Part shown: positions 35,109 to 43,577 of the stretch, piece after piece
Position numbering within the stretch: position 1 is the first letter of the stretch
Layout: each line of letters starts with the position of its first letter
Made by a program: the position numbers and the translations under genes
Assembly: GCA_964539025.1 (NCBI GenBank)
Contig: CAZIFA010000001.1
Location: forward strand, 248,001 to 312,000
Length of the DNA: 64,000 nt
From: Micavibrio_A sp964539025
Lineage (GTDB): Bacteria > Pseudomonadota > Alphaproteobacteria > Micavibrionales > Micavibrionaceae
Reading direction: 5' to 3'
The notes under the pieces: model-generated
What the model saw: only the letters and a program-made list of their open reading frames with translations
What the model was told of the DNA's origin: nothing
The model's database searches: none

Positions 35109-35408
35109 ATGAAAAAACTGATTTTGATGATTGTAATGCTGATGAGCGTGTCTGGTTCCGCGATGGCTGAACGTCAGGTCTATTCACCCTATCCCCAGCC
35201 GAGCTTCGCCAATGATCCACAAGGGCAGCAGTTAGTCTATCAGCAACGCCAGACGCCCAACAATTATATGGTCTATCCCGGTCGCGAGCGATATGGCCAG
35301 AATTACGGATCGATCCCGCGCCATCCTGGCGATTATCGCGACGCGGTCGACCGCGGCACATGGACGGGCGGCGGCGTGCCCGCGCGGCGTTCGTTCGATA
35401 TCCGCTAA
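35109..35408 (+). CDS. Small exported Tyr/Gln/Pro-rich protein, 99 aa
   Basis: A signal peptide (MKKLILMIVMLMSVSGSAMA) is followed by about 79 residues rich in Tyr, Gln, Pro and Arg (VYSPYPQPSFANDPQGQQLVY). I know no family. AAAGGGG lies before the ATG at 35109; the longer frame starts in the operator. The shared operator suggests co-regulation with the metal permease, so a periplasmic metal-related role is possible but unproven. Confidence 0.65.
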   Translation: MKKLILMIVMLMSVSGSAMAERQVYSPYPQPSFANDPQGQQLVYQQRQTPNNYMVYPGRERYGQNYGSIPRHPGDYRDAVDRGTWTGGGVPARRSFDIR

Positions 35409-35448
35409 GTTATACGCTCGGAACCTGCTTTGAGGGTTGCCCTCAAAC

Positions 35449-35477
35449 TTGACGCAACAGCCTTCTGCCCGCATTAT
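35449..35477 (+). promoter_or_regulatory. Candidate sigma-70-type promoter of recN
   Basis: TTGACG at 35449 and CATTAT at 35472 are spaced 17 bases, 60 bases before the recN start. No alphaproteobacterial LexA box (GAAC-N7-GAAC or GTTC-N7-GTTC) is visible near it. A TTTGAGGG/CCCTCAAA hairpin stands immediately upstream at 35429-35447. Confidence 0.4.
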
Positions 35478-35536
35478 ATTCTTATCTGCCTTTATCGAAA
35501 AAAGGCGTAAACCACCATGCTAAGAATCGCGCGCGC

Positions 35537-37291
35537 ATGATCAAGAAATTAAAGATCGTCCAGTTCGTCATCATTGACAGGCTGGATCTCGATTTCGATA
35601 AGGGTCTGACGATCCTGACGGGGGAAACCGGCGCGGGTAAATCGATTTTGCTCGACGCGACCGGATTGATGCTGGGTGAGCCCGCCGATTTCGATGCCAT
35701 TCGCACAGGGTCCGAACAATCGGTGATCGAAGCTTTGTTCGCCCCGCCGCCCAATCATCCGGTGTGGAAATTTCTGACCAACGAAGGTCTGGTCGATGGA
35801 TCGCAGCAGCCGTTCACGGTTCAGCGCACGCTCAAACGTCCCGATCAGGATGAAATCATTATCAACGGCAAAAAAGTCGATGCCGAGCTTTTGAAAAAGA
35901 TGGGCGCGTATCTGGTCGAAATTCACGGCCAGTTCGCCAACCAGACCCTTCTTGCGCCATCGAACCAGTTGACGCTGCTCGATCTGTCCGGTGCGTTCCC
36001 GCCCGAAATTTTCAAGAATGTATCCGATGCCCTGCATGAAGTGCATCGATACACGCGCGAACTTGAAGAAGAAAATGAATTTCAGGCCAAGCACAAGCGC
36101 GAAGCGCCCAAGATTGAAGAAATCGTAGGCCGCTTTGAACGCGTCGGCATGAAGATGGGCTTTATCGAAGAAGTCATGACCGAACATGCGCGCCTTCGCA
36201 CCGCCAAAGATACGTCCGATGCATTTCAAGATATTCTGGCGCAGTTGATCGCCGCCAACGGCGTCGTGATGGGGTTGCAATCGGCCGTGAATGTTCTGGA
36301 GCGTCACAAAGCGACGCTCGATGCTGATCGTATGGAAGATTTGAACGAATTTCTTTATACTGCGCTCGATCATTCCCGCGCGGCTGTGAAAGAGATGCGC
36401 GATCTCGCGCCATTGTATGACATCGATACTGCGCCCTTGCTGCGGTATGAAGATATTATCGCGACGCTCAAACAGATCGCCAAGGAATCCCGTCTGAAAT
36501 TCGAAGATCTGGATGCGTATTACACGGAGATGGCGACAAAGCGATCCCGCATTCGCAATGCCCGCCAGCGCCTTGCCGAATTGCAGGATTTGCTAATCAA
36601 GGCAAAGAACAATTACCGCCATCATGCGGGCATCCTCACCGAAAAACGCCGCGCGGCAGGCAAAGCGCTGGGCGAGGCGGTCAATGCTGAATTGCCGCCG
36701 CTCAAACTGCCCAAGGCGGAATTCCAGGTGGTGGTCGAAGATCGTCCCAATTTGCCATGGACAGAACTGGGCCTGAACGAAGTTATCTTCATGGCGCGTA
36801 TGAACCCAGGTCAGTCTTTCAGCCCCGTGGCCGATACGGCATCGGGTGGGGAATTGGCGCGTTTGATTTTGGCGCTCAAGGTAGTCGTGCAGCGCGTGCA
36901 GACGATCCCATCGCTTATCTTCGACGAGGTCGATACGGGTATCGGCGGCGCTGCTGCGGCTGCTGTGGGTGAACGTATCGCGCTTCTGGCCGAAAAAACG
37001 CAAGTCATGGCGATCACGCACAGCCCGCAGGTTGCGGCCAGAAACGACCAGCACCTGCATGTCAGCAAGAAAACCGATGGTGTTACCACAACGTCTATCG
37101 TGCGCAAACTCACGCTGGAAGAAAGTACGGATGAAATTTCGCGTATGCTCGCGGGTGATGAAATCACGCCGGAATCGCATGCCGCCGCGAAAAAACTTAT
37201 CGACGAAGCGAAGCTTGCCGGGACAAGGCGCCGCAATCCTCCTCCGCCACCACCCGAACCGCCACAACAAATTTCCGAAAACCCCGCATAG
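35537..37291 (+). CDS. recN: DNA repair protein RecN
   Basis: RecN is an SMC-like ATPase acting in double-strand break repair. Walker A is LTGETGAGKSILLDA (residues 29-43), followed by a long coiled-coil region. Near the C-terminus come DTASGGELARLILALKVV (signature) and LIFDEVDTGIGGAAAAAVG (Walker B), with AITHSPQVAA as the switch. Length (584 aa) is normal. A seven-codon frame (MLRIARA) at 35518 overlaps the ATG and could be a leader. The tail PPPPPPEPPQ is Pro-rich. The stop codon lies in the loop of the terminator. Confidence 0.95.
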   Translation: MIKKLKIVQFVIIDRLDLDFDKGLTILTGETGAGKSILLDATGLMLGEPADFDAIRTGSEQSVIEALFAPPPNHPVWKFLTNEGLVDGSQQPFTVQRTLKRPDQDEIIINGKKVDAELLKKMGAYLVEIHGQFANQTLLAPSNQLTLLDLSGAFPPEIFKNVSDALHEVHRYTRELEEENEFQAKHKREAPKIEEIVGRFERVGMKMGFIEEVMTEHARLRTAKDTSDAFQDILAQLIAANGVVMGLQSAVNVLERHKATLDADRMEDLNEFLYTALDHSRAAVKEMRDLAPLYDIDTAPLLRYEDIIATLKQIAKESRLKFEDLDAYYTEMATKRSRIRNARQRLAELQDLLIKAKNNYRHHAGILTEKRRAAGKALGEAVNAELPPLKLPKAEFQVVVEDRPNLPWTELGLNEVIFMARMNPGQSFSPVADTASGGELARLILALKVVVQRVQTIPSLIFDEVDTGIGGAAAAAVGERIALLAEKTQVMAITHSPQVAARNDQHLHVSKKTDGVTTTSIVRKLTLEESTDEISRMLAGDEITPESHAAAKKLIDEAKLAGTRRRNPPPPPPEPPQQISENPA

Positions 37292-37306
37292 AGCGGGGTT
37301 TTTTAT
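37279..37306 (+). terminator. Rho-independent terminator of recN
   Basis: AACCCCGC and GCGGGGTT form a stem with a short ATAGA loop, followed by TTTTTTAT. The recN stop codon TAG is in the loop. Confidence 0.9.
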
Positions 37307-37395
37307 TCCCATTTTCCCGCCACTTCAGGCCATTTTCCGGCCCCCCGATTGCATGGAATCCCCCTGAGTACGCTTAACCCCACGGAAGGATTCCA

Positions 37396-37650
37396 GTGGT
37401 CACGAATGTAGGAAACATAGGCAAAGCCGCGCAAAACGTGGCTTTGCAGGCACTTGAAAAAACGGCAGGGCAACTTGGCGTTGCTTATCTGCGTCCTAAC
37501 GCCGGGCAAAAAATGCACGGCAAAAAACGACGACGAAGGCGTCGCTATGCCCGACCGAAAAAAGAACGGAGTGGAACATGGATGGCATCCGCCTTGCATG
37601 TCTACGCCTCTGAGTACGCTTTAACTCCACGGAAGGATTCCAGTGGCTAA
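37396..37650 (+). pseudogene. Truncated flagellin 5' copy
   Basis: The first roughly 40 residues (VTNVGNIGKAAQNVALQAL, then EKTAGQLGVAYLR and AGQK) align with residues 1-40 of the intact flagellin downstream (ANNVGSIIGSAQRAQLLSM, EKTARQ-type helix, TGQK). After that the frame turns into a basic KKRRRRRRY stretch unlike any flagellin. The leader is also duplicated: CTGAGTACGCTT and ACGGAAGGATTCCAGTGG occur before both copies, ending in the same GTG start. Here TGGAATCC at 37354 can pair with GGATTCCA at 37388 and hide the ribosome site. It is most likely a remnant of tandem duplication, not a working flagellin. Confidence 0.7.
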
Positions 37651-38977
37651 CAATGTAGGAAGCATTATCGGCAGTGCCCAACGGGCACAGCTACTGAGCA
37701 TGCAAAAAACGGCAAGGCAACTTGACGTTACTTCCTTGCGTCTTGCGACTGGGCAAAAAGTATCTAGTGCGCTCGATAATGCCGACAGTTTCTTCCTAGC
37801 GCGCTCTTTACGGAATAAAGCAGCGGACTTATCGCGCCTGCTGGACGGCATTGGCCAGAATATCCGCGTGATCGAAGAAGCCGACCACGGCATCAAAGCC
37901 GATCTGAAAATTCTCGATCTGGCCGAAAGCTATCTGAAGGATATTGAAGAGAAATATCAAAACGGCGAAATAGGGACAATTACCGGAATCCCGGCCAATG
38001 AAACCCATATCACCTTCCTGCCCAACGGCGTGGGTGTGACCCAATATATTGCGGGGCAGGACCAACCGGCCACAGGCCCGATGACGACGACTTCGAGCAG
38101 CCTCACGCTCGCCGGCAGTTTGTGGAAACGCAAACTGGTCAATTACGACATCACGCCCAATACGGTTCTGATCTTTGATTACAGAAGCACGCGCCAGCCG
38201 GAAATTTCCGCCATCGGTTTCGATGACGACACGGACTACACGAATGATGACAACCGCTTCTTCTTGTACGGCACGCAGGTTGGCGGCGTAACGACCGTCG
38301 AACCGACCCCGATATACCTCTATCCGGGCGGCAGCGTGAACTACCATTACGAAATTCCGGTCGGCACGTACTTTACGGGCACGTTCTCGCATATGACGTT
38401 CATCAATGACGATGATGCTCCGCCGCGTGGTAACGCGACGTTTAGAAACATCATCTTGCGCGAAGGCCCTCAACAGGCCGCTCCGATTACGAATGACACG
38501 GCTGCGTTTGATGCGGGCTATGCCCAGATCATCGATCAGTTAGACCAGATCGCCAGAGATGCGCATTACCGAGGCGTCAATCTGCTCAAGGGCGATGATA
38601 TGACGACCGTTTTCAATGAAGACCGATCGAGCACGTTAGTATCCAAAGGTATCATGGCGACGGTCGCCGGTCTGGGTCTCGAAAAATCCAAACTCGACAG
38701 CCTTGAATCCGTTCAGGCGAAACTATCGCAAATTCGCGCCGCCCGTGCCGTTCTGCGCGCATACGGCTCGACGCTTACGACGAATATGAATGTCATCCAG
38801 ATCCGGCATGATTTTGTGAAGGATCAGATCAACACCCGTCAAGCTGGCGCGGATAAACTAACCCTCGCCGACCTGAACGAAGAAGGCGTCAATATCCTCG
38901 CCCTGCAAACCGCGCAGCAACTGCAAACGGCTATGATGGCGATGAGACCGAATACGGTGTTGGATATGTTGGCTTAG
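37643..38977 (+). CDS. Flagellin with unusual central module
   Basis: The N- and C-terminal helices are flagellin: QKTARQLDVTSLRLATGQKV with SALDNADSFFLARSLRNK at the start, and IRAARAVLRAYGSTLTTNMNVIQIR with ILALQTAQQLQTAMMAM at the end. The start is the GTG at 37643 after AAGGA. Residues about 150-275 are not D2/D3 of the common type: the segments ITPNTVLIFDYRST, GFDDDTDYTNDDNRFFLYG, YEIPVGTYFTGTFSHMTFI and NDDDAPPRGNATFRNIIL look like a beta-sandwich module that I recall from secreted polysaccharide-active proteins. No other flagellar structural genes are near, so it is an isolated flagellin locus. Confidence 0.85.
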   Translation: MANNVGSIIGSAQRAQLLSMQKTARQLDVTSLRLATGQKVSSALDNADSFFLARSLRNKAADLSRLLDGIGQNIRVIEEADHGIKADLKILDLAESYLKDIEEKYQNGEIGTITGIPANETHITFLPNGVGVTQYIAGQDQPATGPMTTTSSSLTLAGSLWKRKLVNYDITPNTVLIFDYRSTRQPEISAIGFDDDTDYTNDDNRFFLYGTQVGGVTTVEPTPIYLYPGGSVNYHYEIPVGTYFTGTFSHMTFINDDDAPPRGNATFRNIILREGPQQAAPITNDTAAFDAGYAQIIDQLDQIARDAHYRGVNLLKGDDMTTVFNEDRSSTLVSKGIMATVAGLGLEKSKLDSLESVQAKLSQIRAARAVLRAYGSTLTTNMNVIQIRHDFVKDQINTRQAGADKLTLADLNEEGVNILALQTAQQLQTAMMAMRPNTVLDMLA

Positions 38978-39003
38978 TGCAGAAAAAAATATAATATAAA
39001 CCT

Positions 39004-39696
39004 ATGAAACCTAAAAAAACATTACCATCAAAGAAGATTTGGCTATTAGAAAAAAGTATAAAAGGAAGAAGAAGTAATCTTCTTTTGGAAGGCAAGCCCT
39101 TTTCAACGATTATTACGCGCATAACATCTGAGGCAAAAATTATAAAAATCAGACGTGAAAAAGCAGGAAAAAAAGCTGATAAAAATTATAAAAAGTCTAA
39201 TCGTTATCGAGTTTCCATTGTTATAAAAGTTAAACCGGAAACAGTCGATCTCTTTCATAATGGCCGATCTGGATATAGAGCACAATACTATCAAAATACA
39301 AAGCAAGGTGAAGAGTGCAACCGTGCAGCGGTAAATGAAATTATATTGTTTTTAAAACATCAGTTAGAAATTAATCGTACATATCACTGTCCAAAAACCT
39401 GTCCTTGGTGGTGGGTAGAAAAATCACTTTCAAGTAAAGATACGAAGTTGTGGATACATCAAGGCGTGTGGCTTAGAAAGGGGAAAAAGGCATCGTGTAA
39501 TTTGAAGGTAGAGAGATGGTTAAATCACATCGGATCGTCAGGAAGAGAATCTAAACTAGCAAAATGGTCTCGTTTGACTCCGAATGATGAAAATAAAATT
39601 CAAATCAAAGGCGGTTGGGTAACTAGAGAGGGAAAAAATCTTAAGAATTTGAAGCTAGCTCGTAGTTTTGAAATTTACAATTATGGATTTACTTAA
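39004..39696 (+). CDS. Low-GC hypothetical protein, 230 aa
   Basis: Unrecognised, very basic protein (many Lys and Arg) from an AT-rich segment clearly unlike its surroundings. It contains a Cys/Trp cluster YHCPKTCPWWWVEK near the middle and KGGWVTREGKNLK near the end. Codon use and composition suggest horizontal transfer. It ends four bases before the duplicated tRNA-Pro sequence, so it lies just outside or at the edge of the integrated island. Confidence 0.6.
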   Translation: MKPKKTLPSKKIWLLEKSIKGRRSNLLLEGKPFSTIITRITSEAKIIKIRREKAGKKADKNYKKSNRYRVSIVIKVKPETVDLFHNGRSGYRAQYYQNTKQGEECNRAAVNEIILFLKHQLEINRTYHCPKTCPWWWVEKSLSSKDTKLWIHQGVWLRKGKKASCNLKVERWLNHIGSSGRESKLAKWSRLTPNDENKIQIKGGWVTREGKNLKNLKLARSFEIYNYGFT

Positions 39697-39699
39697 AAA

Positions 39700-39797
39700 T
39701 GGTCGGGGCAAGAGGATTCGAACCTCCGGCCTCTACGTCCCGAACGTAGCGCAATAGGGCGCAGTGTCTTCGCCACTGCTGTACCAAGCTGAGCTAT
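39700..39797 (-). pseudogene. Duplicated tRNA-Pro with hairpin insertion (att-like remnant)
   Basis: Bases 39700-39752 are identical to the 3' part of the intact tRNA-Pro (41499-41551), from the CCA end through the anticodon stem. The D-arm sequence TACCAAGCTGAGCTAT is also present at 39782-39797, but between them stands a foreign segment of about 29 bases containing GCAGTG/CACTGC, a hairpin. The 5' acceptor strand is missing, so it cannot be a normal tRNA. It is probably the far attachment site of an integrated element. Confidence 0.75.
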
Positions 39798-39878
39798 TCA
39801 ATCAATAAAAGTCAATGAAAACAGCCTGTTTTCGACTTCCTCTATATCACGGCAGATTCTTCGAGGGCAAAGGACGAG

Positions 39879-40094
39879 TTGAAAAGCAGAATGATGTTTG
39901 AGTTTCAAAGGCTGTATAGACAAGAGATCAAAGTAGATCAGAAACCAGAGTTCACTATGTATGAAGGGATCAAGGGAATAGAAGACCGTACAGGTAACTT
40001 CAATCCAGAGACTTTATTCAATGAAGAAGAATATAAGGGCTATGAATTACGATGGAGCCGTTGGCTGGAGCGCAGACAGACACAAGGGTATTAG
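39879..40094 (+). CDS. Small hypothetical protein in the tRNA-Pro island, 71 aa
   Basis: This is a short acidic/aromatic protein (MFEFQRLYRQEIKVDQKPEF) from the island. AAAGGA stands before the TTG at 39879; ATG codons four and five codons later are alternatives. I do not recognise it. The 164 bases that follow up to the next gene show nothing but AT-rich sequence. Confidence 0.4.
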   Translation: MKSRMMFEFQRLYRQEIKVDQKPEFTMYEGIKGIEDRTGNFNPETLFNEEEYKGYELRWSRWLERRQTQGY

Positions 40095-40258
40095 ATTATA
40101 TCAATATCAGTATTACCCTGTAACCATTACTAAGAAGACTTTTCAGCCAGCCTGAGCGTATTTCCGGTACTATGGTACTGCAGAGTAAGGTAATTATGAA
40201 TTTATTATCAATAAATCAATGAGTTAGCATCTAAAATCAGGTTTTTGCGAAACTGGGC

Positions 40259-41140
40259 TTATTGCCCGAATAAATCATTCGGCGACAGGCGGTAATCGCC
40301 CCGGCATTTCCGTTCCAGATACAGTGGCTTTGCCAGCGCAACCGGGATGTTTATGCGCTGCTCCTGTGACAGCTTCTCAGGGCTGTATAGAAAATCCTGA
40401 AACTCCCTGATCGTGACTTCCGGGATAAGTGTTACATCCTCCCCGGACAGCTTCACAAAATAATCCGCAAGCTGCTGCCTTGGCATAGCCAGTATTTCTT
40501 CCTGCGCCTGATTGAACAGGTGGGATTGAGCATCCTCAGACGCCATCAACCTTTTAATAACCTGATCCATTTTTCCTGCCCGCTCCAAGTGACGGTATTT
40601 CAACGCCACGAAATAATCCCAGTGCTTTCCATCGGCTTGCCAGCGTGTATAGCCATCATCATAAACGAGTACAAAGTTTTCTCTGTCCTGCGGAAGAACG
40701 CCTATATGAGTATAGGGCGAACCCATTGATACTGCATCAAGCTGAGAAGGCATAAAAAGATCGTGCAGTTTCAGGGTTACAGGATGTTCGTGCATATCAG
40801 GTTGTCTTTCGCTCAGTTCCAACCGCTCTCCTGTGGTGATAGTTCCTGCTTTTGCCTTTGCTACAAGTTTATTTCTTTTCTCTATGCGTGACCTTATTTG
40901 CATCTCATCCGTTGCAGAAAATTCCTTGACAAGCGAAAGGACAAAATCAGTTTTATCGGAAACATTTCCACACTCTTGCTGTTTCGTTACCCATGCCATC
41001 ATATAAAGTTGAAAATTTTTCTGCCGTTCCTGTTCGTGCTTGGCTAATTCCTTATATGCCTCAAATGCTGAAATGGACCCAACTCCAGTCACAATCAGAA
41101 CAATGATTATCAGTGTGAGTTTTGTTTTCTGAAACTTCAT
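40259..41140 (-). CDS. Membrane-anchored hypothetical protein in the island, 293 aa
   Basis: One N-terminal membrane helix (LTLIIIVLIVTGVGSISAF) anchors an extracytoplasmic or cytoplasmic helical domain with MAWVTKQQECGNVSDKTDF, and VLVYDDGYTRWQADGKHWDYF in the centre. No family is recognised. The start codon overlaps the stop of the truncated integrase (ATGA) at the same strand, so the two are presumably transcribed together or were joined by a deletion. GC is lower than in the chromosomal backbone. Confidence 0.6.
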   Translation of the reverse strand: MKFQKTKLTLIIIVLIVTGVGSISAFEAYKELAKHEQERQKNFQLYMMAWVTKQQECGNVSDKTDFVLSLVKEFSATDEMQIRSRIEKRNKLVAKAKAGTITTGERLELSERQPDMHEHPVTLKLHDLFMPSQLDAVSMGSPYTHIGVLPQDRENFVLVYDDGYTRWQADGKHWDYFVALKYRHLERAGKMDQVIKRLMASEDAQSHLFNQAQEEILAMPRQQLADYFVKLSGEDVTLIPEVTIREFQDFLYSPEKLSQEQRINIPVALAKPLYLERKCRGDYRLSPNDLFGQ

Positions 41141-41397
41141 GCCCTATACGTCTCGACTTCTATTCCGCGCTTCTTGATAACCACCGTGTCTCTATATCGT
41201 TCTAAAACACTTCTTAGCGTGTGATTTTGGAGTGTCTTGGTTGAAGTGGGTAGATCGCCCCTGTCTGCTTTTGTTTCCATGTGCCGCGCCCATTGCTCGG
41301 CATCGATTTTTAGATGGAAAGTTTTGGAGAGAGTTGGGAAGCCTTTACGTCTTACTTGAGCGCGGTATTTTCCGTCCCGTTTAAGAATAGTCGCCAT
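41137..41397 (-). pseudogene. Tyrosine integrase, N-terminal fragment
   Basis: The 86 residues are the arm-binding and start of the core-binding domain of a tyrosine recombinase: ATILKRDGKYRAQVRRKGFP, LSKTFHLKIDAEQWARHMET and the typical LRSVLERYRDTVV. The catalytic domain with the R-H-R-Y residues is absent; the protein ends at ETYRA. It starts 102 bases from the 3' end of tRNA-Pro, the usual place for the integrase of a tRNA-targeted element. I judge it an inactive remnant. Confidence 0.85.
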
Positions 41398-41498
41398 GAG
41401 TTTTCAGTCCTATTGCACCGAGGTTGCACCGGATGAAATTCATTGAAGTTGCTGATTGTTTTTCCTTCGGATAACCCACTGAATTAGAAGGGCTATTA

Positions 41499-41575
<77 letters not shown>

Positions 41576-41631
41576 ACGGCTGGGAATTTCCCGTTTATAA
41601 GGGAAAAGGGGCGGATTTGTCCAGCCCATCC

Positions 41632-41764
41632 TGTCACCGCTGTCCCCGCCTACGCGGGGACAGGCTGCGGCGGGGGTCTGGCAATAAAAACATGTGCGGC
41701 AAAGCCGCACGCTTCCCGGATCCCCGACATTAGTGCCTGCCTTCGGCAGGCCTCGGGGATGACA
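41632..41764. repeat. Family-1 palindromic repeat between tRNA-Pro and ispB
   Basis: This 133-bp copy runs from TGTCACCGCTGTCCCCGC to CCTCGGGGATGACA, with several internal hairpins (CCCCGCCTACGCGGGG, GTGCGGCAAAGCCGCAC, TGCCTGCCTTCGGCAGGC). Confidence 0.8.
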
Positions 41765-41772
41765 ATTATACG

Positions 41773-42789
41773 TTAAAACTCCCGGGTAACCGTAAAAAGC
41801 GCGAGGTCATCGAGCGTGGCGCGGAACGGGGAATCCGGCCCTTCGGCCAATGCTTCCCGGGCTTTTTGTGCGTAGGAGCGGGCGAGGTCGAGGCCTTTTT
41901 TTAACGCCCCGTGACGGTTCAAAATCGCCTGTGCGCGGACGAGATCACTATCATTTTGTTCACGGGCCGAAAGCGTGCGGACCCAAAATTCCCGCTCTTC
42001 CGCGTTCGCGGATTGCAGCGCGAAGATAATCGGTGCGGTCATTTTGCCTTCGCGAAAATCATCGCCCACTTCCTTGCCGATTTTTTCTGATGTCGAGGCG
42101 TAATCTAAAACATCATCGGCGATCTGGAACGCGATGCCGAGATTCATCCCGTATTCGCACATGATTTTGGCGGCGTTGCGATCATCGTTCGAAATCAGCG
42201 GGCCGACTTCGCACGCGGCCGCAAACAAAGCCGCTGTCTTGCCCTTAATCACATCAAGATATTGTTCAATCGTTGTATCGATATTGCCCTGAATGGATAA
42301 TTGCAGCACTTCGCCTTGCGCGATAATCGCGGCGGCGTCGGATAAAACTTTGAGCACGTGCAGATTGCCGTCTTCGACCATCAATTGAAACGCGCGGGAG
42401 AACAGGAAATCTCCGACCAGAACGCTCGCTTCATTGCCGAACACCGCGTTGGCGGATTTTTGTCCGCGGCGCTCGTCACTGTCATCTACCACATCGTCAT
42501 GAAGTAACGTGGCGGTATGAATAAATTCCACGGCGGTCGCGAGGCGATGCGCACGCACCATATCACCGCCATACATCGCGGTCGCCGCGAGCGTCATCAG
42601 GGGGCGAATGCGCTTGCCGCCCGCCGCGATCAAATACCCCGCCAATTGCGGAATCATCGGCACGGGGGAATCCATCCGCGCCACGATCATCGCGTTTACG
42701 GCCTTCATATCGTCCGAAAGCAGGGATTGGAGCGTATCAAGCGGGCTTTCGCTTGTATTTTGGGGTTTTATGCGGTTTAACGCTGTCAT
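41773..42789 (-). CDS. ispB: Polyprenyl diphosphate synthase (octaprenyl/decaprenyl type)
   Basis: This trans-prenyltransferase makes the long isoprenoid tail of ubiquinone. The first Asp-rich motif is LLHDDVVDDSDERRG (about residue 97-111) and the second is FQIADDVLDY (about 222-231); GGKRIRPLMTLAATAMYGG is the conserved early block. Length 338 residues is typical. Tail length (C40 or C50) cannot be told. It is divergent from the TrmN-like gene, a common arrangement in this class. Confidence 0.93.
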   Translation of the reverse strand: MTALNRIKPQNTSESPLDTLQSLLSDDMKAVNAMIVARMDSPVPMIPQLAGYLIAAGGKRIRPLMTLAATAMYGGDMVRAHRLATAVEFIHTATLLHDDVVDDSDERRGQKSANAVFGNEASVLVGDFLFSRAFQLMVEDGNLHVLKVLSDAAAIIAQGEVLQLSIQGNIDTTIEQYLDVIKGKTAALFAAACEVGPLISNDDRNAAKIMCEYGMNLGIAFQIADDVLDYASTSEKIGKEVGDDFREGKMTAPIIFALQSANAEEREFWVRTLSAREQNDSDLVRAQAILNRHGALKKGLDLARSYAQKAREALAEGPDSPFRATLDDLALFTVTREF

Positions 42790-42832
42790 AGACTTGAATT
42801 AGACCAGTGAAAGGCCCACGGCAAGAGCTTTT

Positions 42833-43567
42833 ATGCCAGCAGACCCTATAGAAATCCACGTTCTAAGCCATAAGGTGCGGTTGTTACAGCCTGAAAACGG
42901 TTTCCGCACGTCGCTGGATTCCGTGTTTTTGGGCGCGGCCTGTCCAGCGAAAGAGGGCAGTCGTATTCTCGATTTGGGTAGCGGCGTCGGTGGCGCGGCG
43001 TTTTGTTTGTTGTGGCGCGTGGCAAATACGCATGTCACGGGCGTGGAAATTCAGGCCACGCATGTTGAACTCGCAACACAGAATATCACGCTAAATGATA
43101 TGAGCGACCGTGCAGAGTTTATCTGTGCTGATGTTACGCAATACAATACTGACAAGCCGTTCGATCATGTTATCTGCAATCCGCCGTATCTAGAGGCGGG
43201 CACTTACACGCCTTCGCCATCCGAAGAACGCGCGATGGCGCTCGGCCATGACGGGCGGGAGTTAACTATCAAAGACTGGATCGATGCCGCTTTTCGCAAT
43301 TTGAAATCCGGCGGCTCTCTCACCATGATTCACCGCGCGGATATGAGCGATAAAATCATCGCAGGTCTGGGCAAACGGTTTGGCGCGGTTGAAATTATTC
43401 CGCTTTATCCGAAAACTGGGCAGGAGGCTAAACGCGTTATCATCCGCGCCATAAAAGACCGTAAAACGCCTGCGCGGCTTCATGCAGGCCTGATATTGCA
43501 TGAAGAATCCGGTGCCTATACCAAGCGCGCCGATGCCATCTTGCGCGATGGTGTCGCGATTGAGTAA
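42833..43567 (+). CDS. TrmN6-like tRNA1(Val) adenine-N6 methyltransferase
   Basis: This is a class I methyltransferase with motif I ILDLGSGVGGAAFCLLWRV and motif IV NPPY in FDHVICNPPYLEAG, so an N6-adenine or similar amino-methyltransferase. HKVRLLQPENGFRTSLDSVFLGA at the N-terminus (read in two parts) is the TrmN/YfiC signature. It probably modifies A37 of tRNA-Val. Divergent from ispB by 43 bases; the GNAT gene follows after 10 bases. Confidence 0.85.
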   Translation: MPADPIEIHVLSHKVRLLQPENGFRTSLDSVFLGAACPAKEGSRILDLGSGVGGAAFCLLWRVANTHVTGVEIQATHVELATQNITLNDMSDRAEFICADVTQYNTDKPFDHVICNPPYLEAGTYTPSPSEERAMALGHDGRELTIKDWIDAAFRNLKSGGSLTMIHRADMSDKIIAGLGKRFGAVEIIPLYPKTGQEAKRVIIRAIKDRKTPARLHAGLILHEESGAYTKRADAILRDGVAIE

Positions 43568-43577
43568 GCTTTCCCCC

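Noticed and set aside
35401..35536. SOS box upstream of recN
   Set aside because: A single GGAAC occurs, but no GAAC-N7-GAAC or GTTC-N7-GTTC pair, so LexA control is not supported.
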